This document shows positions 37,854 to 52,841 of a stretch of DNA of 64,000 bases, piece by piece (the stretch's first letter is position 1; each line of letters begins with the position of its first letter). Below the pieces are notes generated by a model. The model was not told the origin of the DNA and made no database searches. It was given only the letters and a program-made list of their open reading frames with translations. This stretch comes from Propioniciclava sp. (lineage in GTDB: Bacteria > Actinomycetota > Actinomycetes > Propionibacteriales > Propionibacteriaceae), in assembly GCF_029977985.1 (NCBI RefSeq), contig NZ_JARKOT010000092.1:42115-106114 (forward strand), written 5' to 3'. The position numbers and the translations under genes are program-made.

Positions 37854-39115
37854 CGCCCACCTCCGGAGAAGAAGTCCCGCGTGTAGTCCAGCGCGTCGGC
37901 CAGCCTGTCGATCTCGCCGGGCGTCGTGTAGAGGTAGCCGGACGCCCGCGTCGAGGCCACGATGCCGAGCCGCCGATGCAGCGGCCGCGCGCAGTGGTGC
38001 CCGCCCCGCACCGCGATGCCGCGGGAGTCGAGGAACTGCATCAGGTCGTGCGGGTGCACGTCGACGCCGTCGGCGGTGGTGAGCGTGAAGGACACCGCTC
38101 CCCCGCGGTCGACCGGTTCCGTCGGCCCCAGGAGGCGCAGCCCCTCCACCCCGGCGAGCCGCTCCAGCGCGTACGCCGTGATCGCGGACTCGTGCGCGCC
38201 GACGCGCTCCATCCCCACCCCGGCCAGGTAGTCGACCGCCGCGCCCAAACCGACGGCCTGGATGATCGGCGGCGTCCCCGCCTCGAACCGGGCCGGCGGC
38301 GGCGCGAACGTCGAGCGCTCCATCGTGACCACCTCGATCATCTCGCCGCCGCCAAGGAACGGCGGCAACTGCTGGAGCAGGTCGTAGCGCCCCCACAGGA
38401 CGCCGATGCCGGTCGGCCCCAGCATCTTGTGGCCCGTGAAGGCCACCAGGTCGGCTCCGGACGCCCTCACGTGGGCCCCCAGCTGGGGGACGGCCTGGGC
38501 GGCGTCCAGCACCACCGTGGCGCCCACGGCATGGGCGAGCGCAGCGATCTCCGCCACGGGGTTCACCGTGCCCAGCACGTTGGAGACCCACGCCACCGAG
38601 ACGATCCGCGTCCGTTCGTTGAGCAACCCGTCGGCCTCGGCTTTGGCGAGGTCGAGGCGTCCGTCGTCGGTGATGTCGAACCAGCGCAACGTGGCGCCCG
38701 TCCGTTCGCAGAGCAACTGCCACGGCACGATGTTGGAGTGGTGCTCCAGCACCGAGATGACGACTTCGTCGCCCGGGCCGAGCCGCAGGTGCTGGCCGAG
38801 CGTGTGCGCGGCCAGGTTGAGCGCCTCGGAGGCGTTCTTCGTGAAGACGATCTCCTCCGGCCGGCCGCCGACGAACGCGGCGACCTTCGCCCGGCCCCCC
38901 TCGAAGGCCGCCGTCGCCTCCGCACCCAGCGTGTGCATCGCCCGCGCCACGTTGGCGTTGTGGAACGCGGTGAACTCGGCCATCGCGTCGATCACCGTGG
39001 CCGGCTTCTGCGACGTGTTGGCCGAGTCGAGGTACGCCAGCTCCGCCCCGTTCACCACCCGGCCGAGCGCCGGGAAATCGGGGCGGACGGCGTCCGCGAG
39101 GGAGAAATCAGGCAT
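37850..39115 (-). CDS. sufS: SufS cysteine desulfurase
   Basis: VLEHHSNIVPWQ, FTGHKMLGPTGIGVLWG, VRGGHHCARPLH. Confidence 0.95.
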   Translation of the reverse strand: MPDFSLADAVRPDFPALGRVVNGAELAYLDSANTSQKPATVIDAMAEFTAFHNANVARAMHTLGAEATAAFEGGRAKVAAFVGGRPEEIVFTKNASEALNLAAHTLGQHLRLGPGDEVVISVLEHHSNIVPWQLLCERTGATLRWFDITDDGRLDLAKAEADGLLNERTRIVSVAWVSNVLGTVNPVAEIAALAHAVGATVVLDAAQAVPQLGAHVRASGADLVAFTGHKMLGPTGIGVLWGRYDLLQQLPPFLGGGEMIEVVTMERSTFAPPPARFEAGTPPIIQAVGLGAAVDYLAGVGMERVGAHESAITAYALERLAGVEGLRLLGPTEPVDRGGAVSFTLTTADGVDVHPHDLMQFLDSRGIAVRGGHHCARPLHRRLGIVASTRASGYLYTTPGEIDRLADALDYTRDFFSGGGR

Positions 39116-39872
39116 GCGCCCGGGCCTGGGCGATGTAGGCGTCGTAGCCGGTCTCCTCGAGCTTCTCGGCCAACTCGGGGCCGCCCTCGGTGATGACGCG
39201 GCCGTCGACGTACACGTGCACGAAGTCGGGCTTGATGTACTGCAGGATCCGCGTGTAGTGCGTGATCAGCAGCACACCGCGATCGCCCTGGCTCGTGTAG
39301 CGGTTGACGCCGTCGGCGACCACGCGCAGCGCGTCGATGTCGAGGCCCGAATCGGTCTCGTCGAGGATCGCGTACTTCGGGTTGAGCAGCTGCAACTGCA
39401 CGATCTCGGCCCGCTTCTTCTCCCCACCCGAGAAGCCTTCGTTGAGCGAGCGGCCCGAGAACGAGTCGTCGAGGCCGAGATCGGCCATCGCCTTGTTGAC
39501 GTCCTTGACCCACGTGCGCACCTTCGGGGCCTCGCCGTCGAGAGCGGTCTTCGCCGTGCGCAGGAAGTTCGACACGGAGACGCCCGGCACCTCCACCGGG
39601 TACTGCATGGCGAGGAAGAGGCCCGCGCGGGCCCGCTCGTGAACGGCCAGCTCGGTCAGCTCGGTGCCGTCCAGCGTGACGGAGCCCGAGGTGATCTTGT
39701 ACTTCGGGTGGCCGGCGAGGCTGTAGGCGAGCGTCGACTTGCCCGACCCGTTCGGGCCCATGATGGCGTGCACCTCACCTGGGTTGATGGTGAGGTTGAC
39801 GCCCTTCAGGATCTCCTTGGGGCCGTCCTCGGTGAGGACGTCGACGTGCAGGTCGTTGATGACGAGGGACAC
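39108..39872 (-). CDS. sufC: SufC ATPase
   Basis: GPNGSGKSTLAYSLAGHPKY, FSGGEKKRAEIVQ, LDETDSGLDIDAL. Confidence 0.95.
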   Translation of the reverse strand: MSLVINDLHVDVLTEDGPKEILKGVNLTINPGEVHAIMGPNGSGKSTLAYSLAGHPKYKITSGSVTLDGTELTELAVHERARAGLFLAMQYPVEVPGVSVSNFLRTAKTALDGEAPKVRTWVKDVNKAMADLGLDDSFSGRSLNEGFSGGEKKRAEIVQLQLLNPKYAILDETDSGLDIDALRVVADGVNRYTSQGDRGVLLITHYTRILQYIKPDFVHVYVDGRVITEGGPELAEKLEETGYDAYIAQARAHA

Positions 39873-39886
39873 TTCTGCTCCTGTTT

Positions 39887-40207
39887 TCAGTGGATCGGGT
39901 GATCGAGGTCGACGAGCACGTCGTCGCCCTCGATCGAGACGGGGTACACGGGGACGGGCTGCGTCGCCGGCAGGTCGAGCGCCTCGCCGGTGCGCAGGTC
40001 GAAGCGGCTGCCGTGGGCGAAGCACTCCAGCGTGCAGTCCTCCACCACGCCATGGCTGAGCATGACCCTCTGGTGGCTGCACTCGTCGCGGATCGCGAAG
40101 ACCTCGCCGTCGGTGCGCACGAGCGCGACGAGTTCGTCGCCCACCTGGACGCTCAGTGGCTGGTCGGGCTCCAGGTCGGACGCCGCGGCCGCGCGTTGCC
40201 AGCTCAT
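39887..40207 (-). CDS. Rieske-type ferredoxin
   Basis: CSHQRVMLSHGVVEDCTLECFAHGSRFDLRTG. Confidence 0.9.
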   Translation of the reverse strand: MSWQRAAAASDLEPDQPLSVQVGDELVALVRTDGEVFAIRDECSHQRVMLSHGVVEDCTLECFAHGSRFDLRTGEALDLPATQPVPVYPVSIEGDDVLVDLDHPIH

Positions 40208-41382
40208 CGGGCCCCGCCCGTCGAGCCGGTCGAGACCACCGTCAGCTCGCGCTCCACCTCGGCGACCAGGCGCTCCTCGACGTCGGGCACGCCGATGCGG
40301 CGGATGATGTCGACGAAGAACCCCATCACGACCAGGCGGCGCGCTTCGACGGGATCGATGCCGCGGCTGGTCAGGTAGAACAGGTGCTCGTCGTCGAACC
40401 GGCCGGTCGTGGAACTGTGCCCCGCGCCGAGGATCTCGCCGGTCTCGATCTCGAGGTTCGGCACGGAGTCGGCGCGCGCCCCCTCGGTGAGGACGAGGTT
40501 GCGGTTCGTCTCGTACGTCTCGATGCCCTCGGCGACCTTGCGGATGAGCACGTCGCCCACCCACACCGAGTGCGCGTGGTCGCCCTGGAGGGCGCCCCGG
40601 TAGTCGACGTGGCTCTTGCCGGCGGGTGCGTTGTGGTCGACGAACAGGCGGTGCTCGATGTGCTGGCCGGCGTCGGCGAAGTACACGCCGTACAGTTCGG
40701 CCTCGCCACCGGTCTCCGCGTAGCTCACGTTGGTGTGCAGCCGCACGACCGACCCGCCGAAGCTCACGTTGACGTGCCGGAACGTCGCGTCCTTGCCGAC
40801 CCGCGCCTCGTGGAGGCCCGCGTGCAGGGCGTCGTCGGCCCAGTCCTGGATGGACACGAAGGTGAGCCGGGCCCCCTCCTGCACGTCGATCTCGACGTTC
40901 TCCAACTGCTGCGCCGAACCGCCGTGGTCCACGATGATCGTCGCCGAGCTGTTCGGCTCGGCCACGATGACGTGGACCGCGTGACTGCGGGCGGCGGCGT
41001 CCGACCCCTCGACACGGAGCCGGATCGGCTCGGCGAGCTCGCGCCCCGCGGGGATGCGCAAGTACAGGGCCCGCTCGCACCCGGCGTCCGCTAGGGCAGC
41101 CGGCCGGTCGCCCGGGACGAGCACGTCGCCGCGCGGGCTCTGCCGCGGGGCGAGGTTCTCGCGCGCGATGCCGTCGGGTGCCTCCAGCGTGAACTCGACA
41201 CCGCCGGCGTCCGGCTGCTCGTCGAGCAGCGGCCGGATGCGGTGCAGAGGCGTGAACCGCCACACCTCTTCGCGGCCGGTGGGCACCGGATGGTCGGCCA
41301 GGTCGAAGCTGGGCTTCGGGTGCAGGTGGGACTCGACCGTCTCGAGGGCAGCCGAAACGTTGGGAACGTCAGTCACGGTCAC
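40204..41382 (-). CDS. sufD: SufD
   Basis: Beta-helix core with EIEPAGEILGAGHSST-type motif, between sufB and sufC. Confidence 0.92.
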   Translation of the reverse strand: MTVTDVPNVSAALETVESHLHPKPSFDLADHPVPTGREEVWRFTPLHRIRPLLDEQPDAGGVEFTLEAPDGIARENLAPRQSPRGDVLVPGDRPAALADAGCERALYLRIPAGRELAEPIRLRVEGSDAAARSHAVHVIVAEPNSSATIIVDHGGSAQQLENVEIDVQEGARLTFVSIQDWADDALHAGLHEARVGKDATFRHVNVSFGGSVVRLHTNVSYAETGGEAELYGVYFADAGQHIEHRLFVDHNAPAGKSHVDYRGALQGDHAHSVWVGDVLIRKVAEGIETYETNRNLVLTEGARADSVPNLEIETGEILGAGHSSTTGRFDDEHLFYLTSRGIDPVEARRLVVMGFFVDIIRRIGVPDVEERLVAEVERELTVVSTGSTGGAR

Positions 41383-41403
41383 AGGTTGTCCTTTCCGCGG
41401 GCG

Positions 41404-42840
41404 TCAGCCCACGGCTCCTTCCATCTGCAGTTCGATCAGGCGGTTCAGCTCGAGCGCGTACTCCATGGGCAGCTCGCGCGCGATGGGCTCCACGAAGCCG
41501 CGCACGATCATCGCCATGGCTTCGTCTTCTTCCATGCCGCGCTGCATCAGGTAGAACAGCTGGTCGTCGGAGACCTTCGACACGGTCGCCTCGTGCGCCA
41601 TCGCCACGTCGTCGACCTGGACGTCGACGTACGGGTAGGTGTCCGAGCGGCTGATCGTGTCGACGAGCAGCGCGTCGCACTTCACGCTGGACGCCGCGTG
41701 GTGCGCCTGTGGCTGCACCTCGACGAGCCCACGGTAGGACGCCCGGCCCCCCGAGCGCGCGACCGACTTGGAGATGATCGAACTCGACGTGTGCGGCGCG
41801 GCGTGCACCATCTTGGAACCCGTGTCCTGGTGCTGGCCCTCGCCGGCGAACGCGATCGACAGCGTCTCGCCCTTCGCGTGCTCGCCGAGCAGCCAGACGG
41901 CCGGGTACTTCATGGTGACCTTGGAACCGATGTTGCCGTCGATCCACTCCATGGTGGCGCCCTCGTCGCAGGTGGCGCGCTTGGTGACGAGGTTGTAGAC
42001 GTTGTTCGACCAGTTCTGGATCGTCGTGTACCTGACGCGGGCGCCCTTCTTCACGATGATCTCGACGACGGCGCTGTGCAGCGAGTCCGACTTGTAGATC
42101 GGCGCCGTGCAGCCCTCCACGTAGTGCACGTAGGAGTCCTCGTCGGCGATGATGAGCGTCCGCTCGAACTGGCCCATGTTCTCGGTGTTGATCCGGAAGT
42201 AGGCCTGCAGCGGGATCGTCACGTGGACGCCCTTCGGCACGTAGATGAACGATCCGCCCGACCAGACGGCCGTGTTGAGCGCAGCGAACTTGTTGTCCCC
42301 GACCGGGATGACCGTGCCGAAGTACTCCTCGAACAGTTCCGGGTGCTCCTTCAGGCCCGTGTCGGTGTCGAGGAAGATGACGCCCTGGCGCTCCAGTTCC
42401 TCGTTGATCTTGTGGTAGACGACCTCCGACTCGTACTGGGCGGCCACACCGGCGACGAGCCGCTGCTTCTCGGCCTCGGGGATGCCGAGGCGGTCGTAGG
42501 TGTTCTTGATGTCCTCGGGAAGGTCCTCCCAGGTGGTGGCCTGCTTCTCGGTCGACTTCACGTAGTACTTGATGTTGCCGAAGTCGATGTCGGAGAGGTC
42601 TGCGCCCCACGTGGGCATTGGGTTGCGATCGAACAGCTTCAGACCGCGCAAGCGACGCTCCAGCATCCAGGCCGGCTCGTCCTTGCGGGCGCTGATGTCC
42701 CGCACGACGGCCTCACTGAGGCCACGCTGGGCCGAGGCGCCGGCGGCGTCCGGGTCGTGCCACCCGAACCGGTACTTACCGAGCGCCTCGAGGTGCTCGT
42801 CCTGGGTGGCGCCGAGGCCGGGGGCCTGCGTCTGGGTCAT
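41404..42840 (-). CDS. sufB: SufB
   Basis: [58 protein letters not shown]. Confidence 0.96.
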   Translation of the reverse strand: MTQTQAPGLGATQDEHLEALGKYRFGWHDPDAAGASAQRGLSEAVVRDISARKDEPAWMLERRLRGLKLFDRNPMPTWGADLSDIDFGNIKYYVKSTEKQATTWEDLPEDIKNTYDRLGIPEAEKQRLVAGVAAQYESEVVYHKINEELERQGVIFLDTDTGLKEHPELFEEYFGTVIPVGDNKFAALNTAVWSGGSFIYVPKGVHVTIPLQAYFRINTENMGQFERTLIIADEDSYVHYVEGCTAPIYKSDSLHSAVVEIIVKKGARVRYTTIQNWSNNVYNLVTKRATCDEGATMEWIDGNIGSKVTMKYPAVWLLGEHAKGETLSIAFAGEGQHQDTGSKMVHAAPHTSSSIISKSVARSGGRASYRGLVEVQPQAHHAASSVKCDALLVDTISRSDTYPYVDVQVDDVAMAHEATVSKVSDDQLFYLMQRGMEEDEAMAMIVRGFVEPIARELPMEYALELNRLIELQMEGAVG

Positions 42841-43548
42841 CTAGGAGACCTTCCTCTCAACCGGGTGCGGGATGTGCGTGGTGCACACCCCGTCGCCATG
42901 AGCGATCGTGGCGAGCCGCTGGACGTGACTGCCCAGCAACTCGGCGAACAGAGCCGTCTCTGCCGCGCACAACTCGGGGAACTCGCGCGCGACGTGGGCG
43001 ACCGGGCAGTGGTACTGGCACAACTGCGTCCCGGACGCCACCGGCTGCAGCGAAGCCACGTACCCCTGTTCGTTCAACACCGTCGCCAACGCCTCGGCCG
43101 CGCTCCCGTATTCCCCGGCATCGGACGCCGTCGCCGCCGCGAAGCGGTCGGCCACCTCCGCCATGGTCTGCTCGGCGAACTGCTCGACCGCCGCGGGGCC
43201 CGCGTGGGCCCGCAGGAACTCGAGCGCCCGCACGGCGAGCGCGTCGTAGGCCTGGTAGAACTCGCCGCGGCCGGCGTCCGTCAGACAGAACACCTTCGCC
43301 GGACGCCCCCGCCCCCGGGCGCCGTACACGCGCCGCTCACGGCTCGTCAGATGACCGACGTCCGTGAGGACCGCCAGGTGTCGCCGGACGGCCGCCGGCG
43401 TCAGGTTGAGCCGCTCCGCCAGCTCCCCGGCGGTGGACGGCCCGTGCTCCAGGATCGAGCGGGCCACGCGGTCGCGCGTCGAGGCATCCTCGAGCGTCGG
43501 CTCGGGGCTGATCCCCCGGCTCACCCGCTCCGCGCCCGCTGTTTTCAC
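42841..43548 (-). CDS. sufR: SufR-like ArsR family Fe-S regulator
   Basis: N-terminal HTH (TAGELAERLNLTPAAVRRHL) and C-terminal cysteines (LCQYHCPVAHVAREFPELCAAE...GVCTTH). Confidence 0.88.
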   Translation of the reverse strand: MKTAGAERVSRGISPEPTLEDASTRDRVARSILEHGPSTAGELAERLNLTPAAVRRHLAVLTDVGHLTSRERRVYGARGRGRPAKVFCLTDAGRGEFYQAYDALAVRALEFLRAHAGPAAVEQFAEQTMAEVADRFAAATASDAGEYGSAAEALATVLNEQGYVASLQPVASGTQLCQYHCPVAHVAREFPELCAAETALFAELLGSHVQRLATIAHGDGVCTTHIPHPVERKVS

Positions 43549-43578
43549 AACGCCATCATTGCATAAAGCGTCCTGCTG

Positions 43579-43598
43579 TCAGGTAAGGCTGCCCTTAC
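43579..43598. promoter_or_regulatory. putative DtxR/IdeR-type iron box upstream of suf operon
   Basis: TCAGGTAAGGCTGCCCTTAC contains the perfect inverted repeat GTAAGG-CTGC-CCTTAC; 14 of 19 positions agree with TTAGGTTAGGCTAACCTAA. Confidence 0.6.
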
Positions 43599-43818
43599 TG
43601 CGGCCCCACCGACCCCACCGACAGACCCGCCGATCCCCCTCGACAGCCCCCGCACCACCCGGCGGGCGGAGGGCCAGGCAGCTCGATCCGCACAGCTCGC
43701 CCGGAGTCTGGACAACTCGTCCCAAAGGATGGCTCGGAGAGCAATTACGAGTCACAACGGCTAGTTTCGGGTCCGACGGCACAGCCGCCTGATCATCGTC
43801 TCTGTCAAGGACACTTCC

Positions 43819-46347
<2,529 letters not shown>

Positions 46348-46365
46348 CGAACCCGGTGTGAAAAG

Positions 46366-46396
46366 GCAACCCCCGGCGCCGGTCGCCGGGGGTTGC
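46366..46396 (+). terminator. stem-loop terminator between the two hppA genes
   Basis: Perfect 13-bp stem GCAACCCCCGGCG / CGCCGGGGGTTGC with 5-nt loop. Confidence 0.75.
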
Positions 46397-46448
46397 GCCA
46401 TCTTCGGGCGCTCCCCTTTAATGACGTGCACCTGAAGTCGACTCACCA

Positions 46449-49001
<2,553 letters not shown>

Positions 49002-49023
49002 TCAAGCCATAGAATGGTCAACC

Positions 49024-50451
49024 GTGTGGTCGTTCCTCGTCGTCGCCCAGCTGCTCTGCGCCGCCGTCCTGATCCTGAGCGGACTCGCCAAGGCGCGTGA
49101 GCCCGAGGCCACACGGGACGCCTTCGCCGCCCTCCGCTTGCCGCGCGCGCTCGCCGACTCCCCCGCGCCCACCTTGCTGCCGTGGGCAGAGCTGGTCCTC
49201 GGCGCCCTCATCGTGGTGGGAGCCGGCTGGGTGCTGGTGCTCACGCTGCTGGCCACCCTGGTGCTGTTCGTCGCCTACCTCGTCATCATCGGCCGCGCCC
49301 TCGGCTTCGCCGTGCCTGTGCGCTGCGGCTGCTTCGGCCGCATCGGCGACCACGATGTCAGCCGGCGCACGCTCGTCCGCAACTCCGTCCTCGTCGGCAC
49401 CGCCACCGCCGGCCTCGCCGGGGCGCTCGGCGGGGTCTCGACGGCAGACGTCCTGCTCGCCACCCCTGGGGCCATCGGCTGGATCCTCGCCGCCGCCCTG
49501 GCCGGGGCCGTCGGCGTCCTCGTCCTCGGCCGCGCCGGCGGTCCGACAGCGGACGCCGCTGCCACCGTCACCTACGCCAATCACCTTGTGCTGCGCGAGG
49601 CGGCCACCGGGACCCCGTACTCGCTGGGGCGGCTCCCGGACACGCTCTTGCTGTTCGTCACCCCCGGTTGCGGCGGCTGTGAACGCGTCGCAAAGGACCT
49701 TGCCGCCTGGCGCGCCGCTCTGCCGGGCGTGACGATCAGGCCCGTCTACCACGATGCCGTGAACCCGGCGGAGTGGGCGCACGACGGCGTCCGCGACCTG
49801 CATCTCACCGACAACGACGGCAACGTCGGCCTCGCCCTGTTCGGCGGCAGCACGCCGAGCGCCGTGCACGTCGACCGCAACGGCACGGTGGGGTGGGCGG
49901 CCGTGGGCGAGACCGCTGTCCGTGAGCTGGCCGCCGCCCTCGGCGCCGAGGCGACGGCACCTGCCCCGACACCCACCCCGACGTCTGAGGCCGCGCCCGC
50001 CGTCGTCGAGGACGAGCTCGCCTACGAGCGCAAGCCGATCCCGAGCGGCATCGTCATCAATGCCGAGGGCAAGCCGCGCACGCTGGCCGAACTGGCGATG
50101 TACCGCCCGACCCTCGTCGTGGCCATCACATGCTTGTGCGGTTCCGTCCGCGGTGCCGTGGATCAGTTGGGGGCCTGGGCCGAGCGACTCGAGGTGGTGG
50201 ACGTCGTCCTGTTCACCACCTTCCCCCTCGACGGGCTGCCCGAGGACTGGGGCGTCCGCGACCGGGCGTGGTACGACCACCGCAGCACCAGCCGGTCGGC
50301 CCTCGGCCTGAGCGGTTCGGTCAGCGCGGTGCTCCTCGGCGCCGACGGCATGGTCGCGGGCGGCCCGGTGCCCGAGGACGAGATCGAGCAGTTCGTGGCC
50401 GACATCGAGGCGGAGCTGGTCGAGTACGCCGTGCTCACCCGCGATGCCTAG
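49024..50451 (+). CDS. MauE-like membrane domain fused to two thioredoxin-like domains
   Basis: N-terminal MauE/DoxX-like region VRCGCFGRIGDHDVSRRTLVRNSVL; then FVTPGCGGCERVAKDL and a second Trx-like block with CLCGSV. Confidence 0.7.
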   Translation: MWSFLVVAQLLCAAVLILSGLAKAREPEATRDAFAALRLPRALADSPAPTLLPWAELVLGALIVVGAGWVLVLTLLATLVLFVAYLVIIGRALGFAVPVRCGCFGRIGDHDVSRRTLVRNSVLVGTATAGLAGALGGVSTADVLLATPGAIGWILAAALAGAVGVLVLGRAGGPTADAAATVTYANHLVLREAATGTPYSLGRLPDTLLLFVTPGCGGCERVAKDLAAWRAALPGVTIRPVYHDAVNPAEWAHDGVRDLHLTDNDGNVGLALFGGSTPSAVHVDRNGTVGWAAVGETAVRELAAALGAEATAPAPTPTPTSEAAPAVVEDELAYERKPIPSGIVINAEGKPRTLAELAMYRPTLVVAITCLCGSVRGAVDQLGAWAERLEVVDVVLFTTFPLDGLPEDWGVRDRAWYDHRSTSRSALGLSGSVSAVLLGADGMVAGGPVPEDEIEQFVADIEAELVEYAVLTRDA

Positions 50452-50461
50452 ACTGGCCCGC

Positions 50462-51169
50462 ATGCCCGCCGATCCCGCCCTGGTCGCCGACGGTGTCGTC
50501 GTCGAACTCGGCGGGCGCCGCATCCTCGACCACCTCAGCCTGAGCGCCCGCACCGGCCAGATCACGGCCCTGCTCGGTCCCAACGGCGCCGGCAAGACCA
50601 CCACCCTTCGCTGCCTGACGGGCCTCATCGCCCCGCAGGCGGGCACGGTCAGCGTCCTCGGCCGACCCGCAGGGCACCCGGAGGCCCTCGTCCGGCTCGG
50701 CCTCATGCCGCAGGCGACCGGCGCCTGGTCCGGCGTCCGGCCACGCCAGTTGCTCGCCTACCTCGCGTCGTTGTATGCGCACCCGCACCCCGTGGACGCC
50801 CTCGTCGACGCCCTCGCGCTCGGCAGCTTCCTCGACACGCCCTACCGGCGCCTGTCTGGGGGGCAGCAGCAGGCCGTCAATCTCGCCGGGGCGCTGGTCG
50901 GGAGGCCCGAGCTCGTCGTCCTCGACGAGCCCACCGCGGGCATGGACCCGCACGCCCGCCGCCGCACGTGGGCGCTCGTGCGGGAGCTCGCGGACGTCGG
51001 CGTCACCGTCCTGCTCACCACCCACGCCATGGACGAGGCCGCCGCGCTCGCCCACCACGTCTGGATCATGGACGCCGGCCGGGTCACCGTCTCCGGAAGC
51101 GTGGGCGAGCTGACCGTCGACGGTTCCCTGGAGGACGTCTTCCTGCGCCACACCCAGGAGGGCCGGTGA
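50462..51169 (+). CDS. ABC transporter ATP-binding protein
   Basis: GPNGAGKTTTLRCLTG, LSGGQQQAVNLAGALVGRPELVVLDEPTAGMD. Confidence 0.92.
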   Translation: MPADPALVADGVVVELGGRRILDHLSLSARTGQITALLGPNGAGKTTTLRCLTGLIAPQAGTVSVLGRPAGHPEALVRLGLMPQATGAWSGVRPRQLLAYLASLYAHPHPVDALVDALALGSFLDTPYRRLSGGQQQAVNLAGALVGRPELVVLDEPTAGMDPHARRRTWALVRELADVGVTVLLTTHAMDEAAALAHHVWIMDAGRVTVSGSVGELTVDGSLEDVFLRHTQEGR

Positions 51170-51927
51170 CCGCCCTCGATCTCACGCCGGCCGCCGGCGC
51201 TGCCCCTCGTGGGCGCCGCATCGCCCGCCACGCCGCCATGGAGTCCGCCCTCACGCTCCGCAACGGCGAGCAGTTGTTGCTGGCCCTCGTCATCCCGGTC
51301 GGCGTGTTGGTCGCCGGCCGCCTGTTCGGGACGCAGTTCGGCCTCGATCCGCAGTTCCTGCCCGCCTCGGTGCTGGCACTGGCGCTGTGGTCCACCTCGT
51401 TCACCTCGCTGGCCATCACCACGGCCTTCGAGCGCCGCTACGGCGTGCTCGAGCGCCTCGTCGCCACGCCCCTGACGCGCCTCGACCTGGTCACCGGAAA
51501 AGCACTGGCGACGGCGACCGTCACTGCCGGGCAGCTGGCCCTGCTGGCCGGGGTCGCGGTGGCACTCGGCTGGCGGCCGATGCCCACGGTCACCCAGACC
51601 CTCGTGGCGGCCGGGGTCGCCGTGCTGAGCGCCGCCACGTTCGCGAGCTTCGCGCTCACCCTCGCCTCCCGCCTGCGCGCCGAGGCCACCCTTGCCGCTG
51701 CGAACCTCATCTACCTGCTCGTGGCCGCGGGCGGCGGCGTCCTGCTGCCTCTGTCGGCCTACCCACCCGCCACGGCGGCCGTGCTCGCGTGGACGCCGTC
51801 GGGCGCCCTCGGCGAGACGCTGCGCACGTGGGCGGCGGGCGGCACCGATCCGATGCCGCTGGTCGTGGTCGCCGCCTGGGCCGCCCTGGCGCTCCTGCTC
51901 GCCCGAAAGGCCTTCCGATGGACGTGA
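51166..51927 (+). CDS. ABC transporter permease (ABC-2 type)
   Basis: Six TM segments; GTG start overlaps ATPase stop. Confidence 0.88.
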   Translation: MTALDLTPAAGAAPRGRRIARHAAMESALTLRNGEQLLLALVIPVGVLVAGRLFGTQFGLDPQFLPASVLALALWSTSFTSLAITTAFERRYGVLERLVATPLTRLDLVTGKALATATVTAGQLALLAGVAVALGWRPMPTVTQTLVAAGVAVLSAATFASFALTLASRLRAEATLAAANLIYLLVAAGGGVLLPLSAYPPATAAVLAWTPSGALGETLRTWAAGGTDPMPLVVVAAWAALALLLARKAFRWT

Positions 51928-52841
51928 CGAGCCCCCCCCGCACCACCCTCCGGGGCCTGGCGATCGCCTCGCTCGTGGCCAACATGGTCATCGTGTGGAC
52001 CGGCGCCCTCGTCCGCCTCACCGGCTCCGGGCTCGGCTGCCCGACGTGGCCGCAGTGCGAGCCCGGCAGCTTCGTCGCGACCCCCGAGATGGGCATCCAC
52101 GGCGCCATCGAGTTCGGCAACCGCCTGCTCACCTTCGTGCTCGCCGGCATCGCCCTGTCCACCTGGCTGCTCGCCCGCCGCGAAGCCCGCGCCGGCCGCG
52201 TGCCGGAGCGGATGCCGGTCGTCGCGTTCGCCGTGGGGCTGGGCATCATCGCTCAAGCGGTCGTGGGCGGCATCTCGGTGCTCCTGCAGCTCAACCCGTG
52301 GATCGTCGGGCTGCACATGTTCGTCTCGGTGTTCCTCATCCTCGCCTGCGTCTTGCTCGTTCACGACGCCCAGCGGACGCCGAGGGCGTCCGCCCCGCTG
52401 CGGCTCGCCCGGCTGACGGAGGTCGTGTTCGCGCTCGGGATCGTTGTGGTGGCGCTCGGGGTGGTCGTGACCGGCGCTGGTCCGCACGCGGGGGACGGCG
52501 GCGCGGCGCGCAACGATCTGTCGACCGAGTGGACGGCCAAGGTGCACGCCTGGTCGGTGTGGGGGCTCCTCGCGCTCACCCTGCTGGGGCTGCTGTGGGC
52601 CTGGTCGGACACCCGGCTGCGCCGCCTGTGGCAGGGCCTCCTGGCAGCCGAACTCCTGCAGGGTCTCATCGGCTACGTGCAGTACTTCACGCACCTGCCC
52701 GTCGGCGTGGTGATCGCGCACATGGTGGGCACCACCGTGTTCACCGCCGCGCTGGGCCACCTGTGGCTGCTCGCCGGCGCGGGACCGCCTCAGAAGACGA
52801 GCGGGTCGACCGCGGCTGCGATGAAGACGAGCGCGAGGTAA
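51918..52841 (+). CDS. ctaA: heme A synthase (COX15/CtaA)
   Basis: GALVRLTGSGLGCPTWPQC, GAIEFGNRLLT, GAGPHAGD. Confidence 0.92.
   Translation: MDVTSPPRTTLRGLAIASLVANMVIVWTGALVRLTGSGLGCPTWPQCEPGSFVATPEMGIHGAIEFGNRLLTFVLAGIALSTWLLARREARAGRVPERMPVVAFAVGLGIIAQAVVGGISVLLQLNPWIVGLHMFVSVFLILACVLLVHDAQRTPRASAPLRLARLTEVVFALGIVVVALGVVVTGAGPHAGDGGAARNDLSTEWTAKVHAWSVWGLLALTLLGLLWAWSDTRLRRLWQGLLAAELLQGLIGYVQYFTHLPVGVVIAHMVGTTVFTAALGHLWLLAGAGPPQKTSGSTAAAMKTSAR

Noticed and set aside
52790-52841. Convergent ctaA/ctaB 3' overlap of 52 bp as an antisense regulatory feature
   Set aside because: Both C-termini look normal and short convergent overlaps are common in compact GC-rich genomes.
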